Origin: CADEFQ01 sp050249415
GTDB taxonomy: Bacteria > Pseudomonadota > Gammaproteobacteria > Steroidobacterales > Steroidobacteraceae
NCBI GenBank assembly: GCA_050249415.1
Contig: JBFWQO010000007.1
Span: 166,526-230,525, forward strand
DNA length: 64,000 bases
Reading direction: 5' to 3'
Shown: one piece after another, positions 40,762 to 49,523 of the stretch
How the letters are laid out: each line of letters opens with the position of its first letter
Numbering within the stretch: position 1 is the stretch's first letter
Notes under the pieces: generated by a model
Seen by the model: the letters and a program-made list of their open reading frames with translations, nothing else
Databases searched by the model: none
What the model was told of the DNA's origin: nothing
Made by a program: the position numbers and the translations under genes

Positions 40762-40897
40762 GTCAGTGTCTACGACGCATCGTCGTGGGTTGCGCTGAAG
40801 GCTCCATGGCGGCAGCCTTGCGCCCGGGATGGTGGCCCTGAAGACTTCGGTCTGAGCGGCTGCGAGCCCGATGGTTCCGAAAGGAACCGCGGGGTAA
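40762..40897 (+). repeat. 136-bp structured repeat, copy 2
   Basis: See copy 1 at 40345. This copy ends 70 nt before the RT start. The gap holds GGTTGG GAGT CCAAACC, another hairpin. Confidence 0.95.
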
Positions 40898-40967
40898 GAG
40901 CTCTTAAAGGTCGCCGGTTGGGAGTCCAAACCAGGGACCAGCGCCACGCAGGAACGTCTCTCGAGGA

Positions 40968-42170
40968 GTGAAGAAGAAGCGCTCCGCGTTTTCAGCAGTG
41001 TCGTCTTCTGACGCGCTGTACGTCGCTTGGGAACACATCCTCAGAAACGCGTCGGCACGTTCGCGTCGATCCCACGGCGTCGACGAGCAGACGATTCTCG
41101 ACTTTCACCGCAATCCAGTTCAGAACTGTCGGACGATCAGCGATGACCTTCGTAACGGGACCTTCCAGTTCCTGCCGCTTATCGCTCACTTGGTACCGAA
41201 AGACGACGGCAAGAATCGGGTCATCTGTGTTCCGACGGTTCGTGATCGCATCGTCCAACGTTCGATTAGTGACTATCTGGCTAGCGGCGACCGCTGCAAA
41301 CTAAACACAGACGTCAGTTATGGCTTCTTGCCGGGCAAATCGGTCAGGCACGCAGCAGTGCGTGCGAAGTCGCTGAGGGGCGAACGTAACTGGGCTTACA
41401 AGACCGATATCACTCGATTCTTTGACGAAATCAAGCGAGATCGATTGCGTGAAGCCATCCGGACATCCGTCCGCGATCGATCACTTCACGGGATCCTGAA
41501 CCTCGCTTCGTCCTGTGAAATAGACGAACAGCGGGAGTCGCGCCGCGCCAAAATCAAAAAGGAAGGAATTGTTGAAGGGCGTGGCGTTCGTCAGGGCATG
41601 CCGCTGTCGCCTTTCTTTGCAAACCTCATCCTTCGGAAATTCGATCGCACGATCAACGCGGCAGGCATCAAGATGATTCGGTACGCCGACGACCTTCTGT
41701 GTCTGGCTAGTTCCGAAGCTGAGTGCCACGACATTCACGGTCATGTAACCGAGGCTCTGGAGAGCGAAGGATTCACGATTCCGCCTCCAGGGGCCGGCTC
41801 AAAGACAAAGTTTTATTCCCCCGATGAGGCCGCTGAATTCCTCGGGGTCAGCTTGCGCCCAAACCATGGTGCCTACACGCTTGAAGTTGGGAGCACGCAA
41901 ACGGAAAAGGTCAGGCAGCGGATTCGAGATTCCGTCGAGATCGAGCAGCTGTTGAAAGCAGGAATTCAGCTATCTGGCTTCTTCAAAAGACTGGACGGGA
42001 TCATCGATGGCTACGACGGGGCTTATAAGTACTGTGATAACTACGCCCATTTCCAGACGGTCCTTGAGAATGCGCGGAGTCAAGCGATCAGTCGCATGTT
42101 CGGGGCCCTCGGGCTCGACATTTCGGCACTGAGCCCAGAGAAACGTCGATTCCTAGGGATCGAGGACTGA
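40968..42170 (+). CDS. Reverse transcriptase of unresolved class
   Basis: A 400-residue RT starting at a GTG preceded by AGGA. Palm-domain motifs: R-x-I-x-VPTVRDRIVQR (about 84-98), YGFLPGKSVRHAA (118-130), KTDITRFFDEI with the first catalytic Asp (about 147), GVRQGMPLSPFFANL (206-220) and IRYADDLLCL with the YADD box (239-242), then EFLGVSLRPN. No endonuclease, maturase or group II intron ends were seen. The QGMPLSP and YADD forms are closer to group II-like or defence-type RTs than to diversity-generating RTs. The two structured RNA repeats upstream suggest a dedicated RNA partner. Confidence 0.9.
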   Translation: MKKKRSAFSAVSSSDALYVAWEHILRNASARSRRSHGVDEQTILDFHRNPVQNCRTISDDLRNGTFQFLPLIAHLVPKDDGKNRVICVPTVRDRIVQRSISDYLASGDRCKLNTDVSYGFLPGKSVRHAAVRAKSLRGERNWAYKTDITRFFDEIKRDRLREAIRTSVRDRSLHGILNLASSCEIDEQRESRRAKIKKEGIVEGRGVRQGMPLSPFFANLILRKFDRTINAAGIKMIRYADDLLCLASSEAECHDIHGHVTEALESEGFTIPPPGAGSKTKFYSPDEAAEFLGVSLRPNHGAYTLEVGSTQTEKVRQRIRDSVEIEQLLKAGIQLSGFFKRLDGIIDGYDGAYKYCDNYAHFQTVLENARSQAISRMFGALGLDISALSPEKRRFLGIED

Positions 42171-42520
42171 GGTACTGCCGATTTGGACGATTCGATTTCC
42201 CAAGCGAAATGGCGCAGCTGGCGTGCTTCAATGCTTGCGATGGTTCACAGGGCCTAGCCATATTCCAGGGCAGGCACTAGGTCTGACGGTAATCTCGGCT
42301 TTCCGGTTTATTGGTTCTCTAGACTTGCCGCCGTGCGGACGCCCGGGGTGAATGGCCGCGGCATTGTCGGTTCCCCAACGTGGGCGAAGACCGCTCGGAT
42401 CGAGAATGCTTCGATGGGGAGGGCTTTCGGTGTCATTTTCCGGGTTTTGCAGGATAGCTTCGCAGTTACTGTTGGGCCACATTGGGTACCACAACGAAGA
42501 TTCAGTTGCGGAGCACATTG
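42171..42520 (+). other. Gap of 350 bp without a recognised gene
   Basis: Between the RT and the relaxase. It contains only short open frames. An oriT would be expected close to the relaxase but I could not identify one. Confidence 0.6.
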
Positions 42521-43525
42521 GTGGCACGGCGCTTATTTCGACTGAACCGGGAACGAGAGGCGGCGTTCGATATCGTGAGCTACGGCCGGCGTGGCCCTGG
42601 CCGCCCGACGCACTTCACGCGCGAGCAGATTGGACAGATCGCGCGGACGGTACGTCGCGTCCCGGAAGTCATGGTGAGAGTCTCAGGTGGCGCCAAGACG
42701 ACGCGGGGCGCCGAAGCCCACTTCCAGTACATCAGCCGACAAGGCGAGCTCGAAGTCGAAACGGACGATGGCGAGCGACTTGTGGGCAAGGATGTCGCGG
42801 CGATGCTGGTCGAGGACTGGGATCTCGAGATCGATGCCGGGCTCAACCGCTGGAGAGCGATGGAGCGGGGCGGTCGCCGGCAGACCAAGCTCGTGCACAA
42901 CATCATCCTGTCGATGCCGTCCGGGACGTCTCCGAACCGGCTGCTGGCGGCGAGCCGGGACTTCGCGCGGGAGGAGTTCGCCCTCAAGCACCGTTATGCG
43001 ATGGTGCTGCACACCGATCAGGCCCATCCACACGTGCACCTTGTCGTCTGTGCCTACAACATTGAAGGGACGCGGCTCAATATCCGAAAAGCCGACCTTA
43101 GGCGATGGCGGGAGCAATTCGCGCGCCATCTACGCCAGCACGGGATCGAGGCCAACGCCACTCCCGCACAGATCCGCGGTCACCTCTCGGATTTCCAGAA
43201 GGATGGAATCTTCCGTTCCGCACAGCGTGGCGAATCTCGGGTTGAGTGGGAGCGCGACCGCCGGGCGACGAAGGCATCCCGTCAGCGCCAGCCTGAGCGA
43301 TCGGCGAGCCTTGGGCGTATTTTCGACACCGCCGAGACCGTGCGGGGCGATTGGTTGGAGACAAGCTTGGCACTTGAGAGCCAAGGCTTTCGCGGCCTGG
43401 CTGCTGAAGTTGAGCGATTCAGGCAGTCGCTCGAGACCCCCATGACAAAGGAGGAACGAGCCTTGGCGTCGGACGCGCGTGCGCGAGCAGAGGAAGTGCC
43501 GCTGCAGCTTGCGTTCGAGCGGTAG
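42521..43525 (+). CDS. Relaxase/mobilization nuclease (VirD2-like)
   Basis: A 334-residue relaxase. REAAFDIVSYGRRGPGRPTHFTREQIGQIARTVRRVPEVMVRVSGGAKT is the family N-terminus with the Tyr region. HYISRQGELEVETDDGERLVGK and KLVHNIILSMPSGTSP follow, then the metal-binding motif HTDQAHPHVHLVV (about 164-176). The C-terminal KADLRRWREQFARHLRQHGIEANATPAQIRGHLSD is also typical. A GTG at 42521 with GGAG upstream was chosen. It suggests conjugative mobilization of the island in trans. Confidence 0.92.
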   Translation: MARRLFRLNREREAAFDIVSYGRRGPGRPTHFTREQIGQIARTVRRVPEVMVRVSGGAKTTRGAEAHFQYISRQGELEVETDDGERLVGKDVAAMLVEDWDLEIDAGLNRWRAMERGGRRQTKLVHNIILSMPSGTSPNRLLAASRDFAREEFALKHRYAMVLHTDQAHPHVHLVVCAYNIEGTRLNIRKADLRRWREQFARHLRQHGIEANATPAQIRGHLSDFQKDGIFRSAQRGESRVEWERDRRATKASRQRQPERSASLGRIFDTAETVRGDWLETSLALESQGFRGLAAEVERFRQSLETPMTKEERALASDARARAEEVPLQLAFER

Positions 43526-43945
43526 CGTTGCGGACCAAGGAGAACGCCGTCGGCAGCAGAAGCACGCGGTGCCGAACGAAAATTAGTCTATTGCGTTGTA
43601 CGGTTCTTAGCTTTTTGTGCTTGGGCCCTGCCACTTCAGTCGTAATCTGCCGAATTCGGAGGGCAGATTCCCCCGCTGGCTCATTCCGCTCGCAAGCGCT
43701 GGCGCGAACCGCTCCATTCCTATGCCTTTAAATACAGGTAGTTGCGACGTTATGTGCCAAATAAATCGCTTTTGTGCCAAATAAGTATGAAGCACGGTCA
43801 CAAGCTTGCGAAAGGGTGAAGAGACGAGGCTCTATCCATAATGGCGCTGGAACCCGTTGGTGGCGACTGAAGTCGGCAGCCAAGCGTTCATACGGAAAGT
43901 AGCTAAGTATTACCGTGGCTCCTTACGGTTCCACGAACTGCAGTT
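43526..43945. other. Gap of 420 bp between convergent genes
   Basis: No gene supported. It contains two direct copies of TGTGCCAAATAA (about 43753 and 43775), 22 bp apart. Confidence 0.6.
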
Positions 43946-46261
43946 TCAACCGCGAGCGCCTTCGAGCTTTCGCGGAGTGCCGAGCACATCGCTCACCAAC
44001 TCACCGCCTCCTTCACAGATCGCCTCGTGTACTAGCACCCTGACTTCCCGGAGAAACTCCTCGGAATGCGTATCGAGCGCAGGACCCGGTATGGGGGCGG
44101 ACGCTTCGTAGATCATGCGAATCACACTAGCGCGGTCATAGGTCGAGCCGCGCCCCTTGTACTCGAATGCCCGCATCCAATCCCTGCGAGGTAGGTGCAG
44201 GAGCTTGTGCTGAACGAATTCATGGAGGCGGCCGAACACGGCGCGTTGGACTTGTGATAAGGCTGCGTCGGACTCCGACTCCTTCGGAATAGGCGGCTCC
44301 CATCGGATCGGCTTGTCGAGGAACTTTGTGATTGCTTCCGACAGGCGCGCAACGAGGTCCGCGACCGGCCTAAGATCCTTGTATTCGCCGCCGTCAATAT
44401 CGAGGACAACACGACGGTTCATCGCCTTGATCTCGGCCCAGTGCGCCTTGCGAACATTGGATGAACCCGTAAACAAGATGGCATTCCAGCGAGCATGAAA
44501 TTCAGTGGCAGCGGCTTGGATGGCGAGTACAAGGCCCGCAGTGTCATACACCGGGCGGACCACTGCGATCTCGACAGGGGCGATAGACGCCTCGCAGAAG
44601 TCGATCAGCCTGAGCAGCTCGCTGACAGGCCCGCGTTGCTTTTCCGTGAGCACACGGTCAAGAAAGCCCAACATGAAGCAGCGCTCATCCAAGTCACGCT
44701 CGATCGCGCGCACTGCAGGCTGGCCCACGATATCGCGCAGGCTTGTGAGTTTCTGATGTACAGCGGAAAGAACATGTGCGCGCTGCGCCTGAAATGTTGG
44801 CAGGTTAGCTTGGCCTTTCATCAGGTCGAAGTGCGTAAACGCAAAAGCAAGCTTCTTCTGATAGCCGCTGGCAGCGACCGCGCGGAGAACTGAGGCTGGA
44901 GCTTCCAGCATAGGCGACTTGGCGGAGTCGACCAGCAGGATGACGTCCACATCAGGGAAGCGCCGTGCGATTCGCGAGGCGAGGCCTGCAGCCGGATCGC
45001 CCACATGCCCAAGACCTTCGCCGTCAAGGAGCACCAGACGGGGGCGTCGATCAGTGAATACCGGGAAGAATGGACCACGAATGCGAATGCCGTCTACGAG
45101 CGGGGTCAACAGCGTTCCGAAGGCCGGTGCATAGTTGGAGGAAAAGCGACGCACAACGCGAACAAATTCGTCGCGATCCGCGCTTGAAAACATCCAAGAA
45201 AAAGGCCAGCCGTTTGCGTGCGTGCGAAGTTCGCCAGAGCCGATTCGCTCAAAGCGGAATCGCACTTCGTCCATGATGTCATTAACAAGGTCATCGAAGT
45301 CCGGTAGCGACTGGACAAAGTCCTCAAAGAGATCTTGCGCTGCCTCCTGTTCCGGCGCTGTCATGGCATCAAGATCGACATCCAGCGTGCTCAGCAACTG
45401 TTCCTTGGCCTCACTTCCAAGCTTTCTGACTCGCGCCACGCATGAATCGAGGAAGGACTGCATGGCCTCGAATTCGGCTTGTGTTGGCAGCCCGCCCTCA
45501 GGCTCGGCGTCAGCCTCTGAAGGCGTGCTCTCGCCTTCCTCGTAACTCCAATCGTCGAACGTGTTTTGCGATGCTGTAATCTGATTCCATGACCCGATGA
45601 CATAGCCAAGACGGAATCGCAGGTCGCGATGCGTTAGCAAACGCTCGGCCAACTTGTCATCGGGTGTCTCATCCCAAAGGGCAGCGCAGGCGTCGGCGAC
45701 GCATTCATGGACATTCGTGTGGACAGCCGGCTCGGAAAAGAACGTCACCACCGCGCGGAACAGCCGATCGTCGGATGCAATGACTTCGATGTCGGAGATC
45801 GTGGTGCGTGATGCGGACGTGGAAGGAAAGCGGTCATGCTCCGGGTGTGACCCGATGAGTTGTCGCAGGAGTGATGTCTTCCCTACGCCGGTCGTGCCGA
45901 TGTTCAAAACATGGGAATACCCCTCCTCAGCGCGCGGCAGTGGAAGCGCTTCGTTCCGGATGTCCCACGAATTTGTGGTCAGGGATTCAATGTCGTCAAA
46001 AAAAGCGCGCACGACGATCGGGTCGAACCGTCGCTCGGCTTCTGTGCGTTTCGCAGGGCTGTGCCAAGTGACATCGCCGAGGATGTCGTTCATCTGCTCG
46101 ACGAGCAGCTGAGCCCGCTCTTCGCTGTTCGTATTCAGACCTCGGCGCACCTTGCGTCCTTGCTTTCCCCGCGCGTCTTTCCGCAGTGGGTGGCGAAAGC
46201 TGATGACCCAAGCAGCTCCGTCCTTGGTAGCAGACTTGGACGCCGTGTATCGATGTGTCAA
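43946..46261 (-). CDS. Large P-loop GTPase-like protein, possibly defence-linked
   Basis: A protein of about 771 residues (TTG start at 46261 with AGGA upstream; an earlier TTG at 46339 is possible). Residues 1-95 look like an integrase-type N-terminal arm domain: WVISFRHPLRKDARGKQGRKVRRGLNTNSEERAQLLVEQMNDILGD. A Walker A loop (IGTTGVGKTSLLRQ, 121-134), a G3-like LLDGEGLGHVG and a G4-like THFDLMKG point to a dynamin/septin-like GTPase, with Asp in place of the usual NKxD Asn. An acidic insert (EEGESTPSEADAEPEGG) separates them. Function unknown. Confidence 0.7.
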   Translation of the reverse strand: MTHRYTASKSATKDGAAWVISFRHPLRKDARGKQGRKVRRGLNTNSEERAQLLVEQMNDILGDVTWHSPAKRTEAERRFDPIVVRAFFDDIESLTTNSWDIRNEALPLPRAEEGYSHVLNIGTTGVGKTSLLRQLIGSHPEHDRFPSTSASRTTISDIEVIASDDRLFRAVVTFFSEPAVHTNVHECVADACAALWDETPDDKLAERLLTHRDLRFRLGYVIGSWNQITASQNTFDDWSYEEGESTPSEADAEPEGGLPTQAEFEAMQSFLDSCVARVRKLGSEAKEQLLSTLDVDLDAMTAPEQEAAQDLFEDFVQSLPDFDDLVNDIMDEVRFRFERIGSGELRTHANGWPFSWMFSSADRDEFVRVVRRFSSNYAPAFGTLLTPLVDGIRIRGPFFPVFTDRRPRLVLLDGEGLGHVGDPAAGLASRIARRFPDVDVILLVDSAKSPMLEAPASVLRAVAASGYQKKLAFAFTHFDLMKGQANLPTFQAQRAHVLSAVHQKLTSLRDIVGQPAVRAIERDLDERCFMLGFLDRVLTEKQRGPVSELLRLIDFCEASIAPVEIAVVRPVYDTAGLVLAIQAAATEFHARWNAILFTGSSNVRKAHWAEIKAMNRRVVLDIDGGEYKDLRPVADLVARLSEAITKFLDKPIRWEPPIPKESESDAALSQVQRAVFGRLHEFVQHKLLHLPRRDWMRAFEYKGRGSTYDRASVIRMIYEASAPIPGPALDTHSEEFLREVRVLVHEAICEGGGELVSDVLGTPRKLEGARG

Positions 46262-46444
46262 AGGGGCTGTTCCTCGTTGTTCCAGTGATGAGCAACAGTA
46301 AAGTGCCGGAATGCGTGGCGTCAAGCAGTGCCGGAACAACTAGGAACAAGAAGTGATTCGCCAGTCTGTCCCCTAAAACCCCCGGTGCGCCCGGTGAGGT
46401 TACAGCATAAAGTCAGATCTATCAATGGTCTAAGTTTTCGCGCA

Positions 46445-46589
46445 CCAGGTTGTAACCTGGCATGAAGTGGCTGGCACCAGGCGGTAACCTGGTCTAGGAT
46501 GCGGTCGGGCCAGGTTGAAGCCTGGTGGAGTGCTCAATTTACCAGGCCATAGCCTGGTAAACTGTGCGCAAAACCAGGCGCGAGCCTGG
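46445..46589 (+). promoter_or_regulatory. Array of five CCAGG-N6-CCTGG operators
   Basis: Five 16-bp palindromes CCAGG-N6-CCTGG begin at 46445, 46477, 46510, 46542 and 46574, with periods of 32, 33, 32 and 32 bp, about three helical turns. The fourth is extended to TTTACCAGG...CCTGGTAAA. They end 18 bp before the mobile-mystery-A start and are the likely targets of its HTH protein. The preceding 180 bp hold no gene. Confidence 0.9.
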
Positions 46590-46607
46590 CGTGTACCGGA
46601 GTAATTC

Positions 46608-47069
46608 ATGAGAGACATAGATATCCTTAGGATTCAACAACTTGAGGAGTTGCTCAAGCCTCTCAGGAAGGTCGCGGACATCCAACCCCCGGTCGGTGGC
46701 TGGATCAGGGCAATTCGTGAAGCGATTGGAATGACCAACGTTCAGCTCGCCAAACGCTTGGGGCGACGAGCACCTCAATCCATCGAGGACCTGCAGCAAT
46801 CCGAAGCCGCTGGAACGATAAAGCTCGACCGGCTGCGCGAGCTCGCCGAGGCAATGGGATGTCGGCTTGTCTACGCGGTCGTGCCGGGTAAACCTTTGGA
46901 TGAGTTGCGCAGGGAAAGGGCCGTAGAGGTAGCGCGAAGGATTCTCAGGCGAACCTCCCATTCGATGAAGCTTGAAGCCCAGGATGTCGGATCTAAGGAA
47001 GAAGAGCGGGCGCTGGGTCGCCAGGTAGAGAAATTGTTGGCAGGCAATCCGAAGAGACTATGGGAATGA
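46608..47069 (+). CDS. Mobile mystery protein A (XRE-type regulator/antitoxin)
   Basis: A 153-residue protein whose centre, GGWIRAIREAIGMTNVQLAKRLGRRAPQSIEDLQQSEAAGTIKLDRLRELAEAMGCRLVYAVVP, is the HTH plus conserved tail of the TIGR02612 family. The family is always paired with a Fic protein on mobile DNA, as here, with a 10-nt overlap. A GGAG Shine-Dalgarno precedes the ATG. It probably represses the pair through the five operators upstream. Confidence 0.92.
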   Translation: MRDIDILRIQQLEELLKPLRKVADIQPPVGGWIRAIREAIGMTNVQLAKRLGRRAPQSIEDLQQSEAAGTIKLDRLRELAEAMGCRLVYAVVPGKPLDELRRERAVEVARRILRRTSHSMKLEAQDVGSKEEERALGRQVEKLLAGNPKRLWE

Positions 47070-47656
47070 CACTCGCGGATCCGCCCGCTGCCACACCACT
47101 TGATCCAGATGAGGCCAAGGGGCTTCTGCCGCGCCATATCTCAACGCAAGGGCAACTGAATGAATGGGAACATCAGAACATTCTTGAGGGGCAGGAGTGG
47201 GCGTTCAGTCGCAGGAGGAAGAACCTGCTGACCACTGGATTCATGAAATCGCTGCACAAGCGGATGTTTGGCAACACATGGCAGTGGGCGGGAACCCTGC
47301 GGACATCTGAGAAGAATATTGGTGTGGCGCCGGAGTACATCGCAATTCGCCTCAAAGAACTCTGCGACGACGTTGCGGCTCAGCTGGAAAATCGCAGCTT
47401 TCCGATCCGTGAGATCGCCGCGCGCTTTCATCACCGGCTTGTCTATATCCATCCATTCCCAAATGGAAATGGTCGATTTGCACGCGTGATGGCCGACCTG
47501 CTCCTCGTTGAGAACGGCGAGCGGCCCTTCACATGGGGCGAGGGTGATTTGGTAGCGGATGGCGCGGTGCGAGATCGGTACATCGCTGCGCTGCGTGAAG
47601 CGGATGGTCGGAACTATCAGCCTCTCTTCGAATTCGTTCGCACTCAAGCCGGCTAG
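47060..47656 (+). CDS. Mobile mystery protein B (Fic-domain protein)
   Basis: A 198-residue Fic protein of the TIGR02613 type: LLPRHISTQGQLNEWEHQNILEGQEWAFSRRRKNLLTTGFMKSLHKRMFGNTWQWAGTLRTSEKNIGV, then the active-site motif HPFPNGNGRFAR (about 131-142, catalytic His131), which would AMPylate or otherwise modify a target. I see no inhibitory [S/T]xxxE[G/N] motif in it, so the partner protein A is the likely control. It is followed by 187 nt without a gene before the methylase start. Confidence 0.93.
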   Translation: MGMTLADPPAATPLDPDEAKGLLPRHISTQGQLNEWEHQNILEGQEWAFSRRRKNLLTTGFMKSLHKRMFGNTWQWAGTLRTSEKNIGVAPEYIAIRLKELCDDVAAQLENRSFPIREIAARFHHRLVYIHPFPNGNGRFARVMADLLLVENGERPFTWGEGDLVADGAVRDRYIAALREADGRNYQPLFEFVRTQAG

Positions 47657-47843
47657 GGCCAGTTTAAGTGCGAAGTTCGGCTTCAACGAAAGGGAGGGCA
47701 GGATCTCGCAGTGGCTTCGGATGATCCATTCATGTGGACGACATCTCGGCACGACTAGCGGTCCTCTCGCTTGCCCCGAGCCAGGTTGAGAAGAGTCATT
47801 CGGTGTGCAGCATATCCGTACGACTGTCAGGCAAAGAAGACGA

Positions 47844-49523
47844 ATGCAAATAAACGGGCGCAAGATCGCAATCGAGGGCGTCGGTGGGTCCAACAACCGA
47901 CTCACATTCATCGACTTGTTCTGCGGTTGTGGTGGATTCACGCTCGGAATGCTGAGGGCGGGATTCCGATGTCTCGCGGCGATCGACTCAAATCCAGAAG
48001 CCATCGCTGTGCTCAACGCGAATCTCGCAATGCGACGCCGCCGTCATCTGAGCACCGTGGAGCACGTCCTCGAGCGGGATCTTATGAAATTGGATCCTAA
48101 CGTGCTTGCAGGTGTGATTGGGACCCACCAAGTCGACGTGATCGTGGGTGGTCCACCGTGTCAGGGGTACAGCTTGGCTCGCCAAGTCGACGGCGCCAAC
48201 CACGGCAAGCGGCTGAAGGATGATGATCGTCGCGACCTGTACAAGGAGTTGCTGCGCTTCATCGACCATTTTCAGCCGAGAGTGTTCGTAATGGAGAATG
48301 TGCTCGGCTTGCGCAGTGCTGCCGGTGGAGACTACTTCACCCGCGTGCAGAGGGAGGCCCGCGAGCTGGGTCGGAGCGTTGGCAAACCAGGGTATCGTGT
48401 ACACGATCAGATCGAAGACGCTTGGGAGCTTGGCGCGCCACAAAAGCGCCGCCGGCAGCTCATTGTCGGAGTTCGAGCAGATCTGCCTGGATACTTCTTG
48501 CCCACCCTTAGGCCATCGCGACGGGCCGTTCCGAGAATCACGCTCGGAGCATGCATCGCCGATCTTCCGATTCTTCGAGCTGGCAAAGGTGACGAGAATC
48601 GGGAATACGACCTCAAACGCCGTGCCACGCAGGTGAGACTCTACGGAAAGAATTCACGAAGATTCCTGGGGCACGTTCTGCAGATCAGTTATGCGACCAA
48701 ACTGACGAATCATGTCGCGAGGCAACACAGCGCTCGCGACCTTCGCGATTTTGCGCGACTCAGGGAGGGCGAGACGTCTCATGGGGCCATGCGCCGTGGC
48801 GTGAAATTCGAGTTTCCCTATGACAAGTCCTCCTTCAAGGATCGATACACACGTCAAAGTCGCTTCAAGGCGTGCTCGACTATCGTGGCGCACATAAGCA
48901 AGGACGGCTTGATGTTCATTCATCCGACACAGAATCGATCGCTGACTCCCCGGGAAGCCGCGCGAGTGCAAACCTTTCCGGACTGGTTCGACTTTCCCGT
49001 CAGTCGCACACATGCCTACCGCCTTATCGGCAATGCTGTGCCACCGCTGGTCGCGGAGGCTGCCGGAAACGCAATTGACAAGTTCCTCCGCACACAGCGT
49101 CACATGATAATTTCGCGCGAGCGGCGTCCCCCCGTTGTTCAGCGGGGCCCACTTTACGAAGAGGCTACTGAGATATTGCAGCGTTTCGCTGAACTCAGCC
49201 GATCGGAGCTGAAGTCGCTTCCTAAGGCCGAATTCCTGCGGGGCTGGCGAGCCCTTCTTCAGCTCTTTCCGACGCTGCACCCGGTCAATGCGCTCGATCA
49301 TGGCGTTTCTCGCGAAGACTGGCCGGAAGCCATCAGAATCCTTCCCAATCTGGCGCGAGCGCGTCGCCGCCGCTACAAGCGGAGTGGCTGGCCAGTCGCA
49401 CTCGTCCCTGTCGGTCTGGAAGCGTGGCGTCGTCTCAAGGCGCGCAAGCTGACGCACCGTGACATCTACTTCACGGGAATCCACGACAGGCTCTTCGATC
49501 GAGCTGTTGAGCATGTCTCATGA
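47844..49523 (+). CDS. C5-cytosine DNA methyltransferase
   Basis: A protein of about 559 residues (ATG at 47844 after an AGAAG; an earlier GTG at 47805 is possible). Motifs are I (FIDLFCGCGGFTLGMLRAG), IV (GGPPCQGYS, catalytic Cys about residue 106), VI (VMENV), VIII (QKRRRQLIVG), IX (RSLTPREAARVQTFP) and X (RLIGNAVPP). An extra 130-residue C-terminal region (PLYEEATEILQRFAELSRSELKS...) is not typical of stand-alone methylases and may belong to the system. Modification arm of the operon; stop overlaps the next ATG (ATGA). Confidence 0.94.
   Translation: MQINGRKIAIEGVGGSNNRLTFIDLFCGCGGFTLGMLRAGFRCLAAIDSNPEAIAVLNANLAMRRRRHLSTVEHVLERDLMKLDPNVLAGVIGTHQVDVIVGGPPCQGYSLARQVDGANHGKRLKDDDRRDLYKELLRFIDHFQPRVFVMENVLGLRSAAGGDYFTRVQREARELGRSVGKPGYRVHDQIEDAWELGAPQKRRRQLIVGVRADLPGYFLPTLRPSRRAVPRITLGACIADLPILRAGKGDENREYDLKRRATQVRLYGKNSRRFLGHVLQISYATKLTNHVARQHSARDLRDFARLREGETSHGAMRRGVKFEFPYDKSSFKDRYTRQSRFKACSTIVAHISKDGLMFIHPTQNRSLTPREAARVQTFPDWFDFPVSRTHAYRLIGNAVPPLVAEAAGNAIDKFLRTQRHMIISRERRPPVVQRGPLYEEATEILQRFAELSRSELKSLPKAEFLRGWRALLQLFPTLHPVNALDHGVSREDWPEAIRILPNLARARRRRYKRSGWPVALVPVGLEAWRRLKARKLTHRDIYFTGIHDRLFDRAVEHVS

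Larger units (their letters stand above)
40345..40967 (+). ncRNA. Candidate structured RNA upstream of the reverse transcriptase
   Basis: The 620 bp before the RT gene hold two 136-bp copies of a hairpin-rich segment separated by 281 bp, which also contains hairpins (for example CCGCC GGTATC GGCGG near 40685). There is no good gene: the 40600-40971 frame is Arg/Trp-rich and has no Shine-Dalgarno. RNA templates of retrons and of some defence-associated RTs lie in just this position. The exact RNA ends are unknown. Confidence 0.55.

Noticed and set aside
40345..40897. Diversity-generating retroelement with template and variable repeats
   Set aside because: The copies differ by a block of three bases and not at adenine positions, the first copy is not at the end of a plausible target gene, and no accessory Avd protein was seen.
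40600..40971. Small protein overlapping the second RNA repeat
   Set aside because: No Shine-Dalgarno, composition fits an incidental frame, and its sequence would be that of the hairpin-rich repeat.
40345..42500. Group II intron
   Set aside because: No 5' GUGYG-type end, no domain V/VI hairpin after the RT, and no maturase or endonuclease domain.
46445..46589. CRISPR-like array of five short repeats
   Set aside because: The repeats are 16-bp palindromes with only their ends conserved, spaces are 16-17 bp, and no cas gene is near. They are operator sites of the mobile-mystery regulator.
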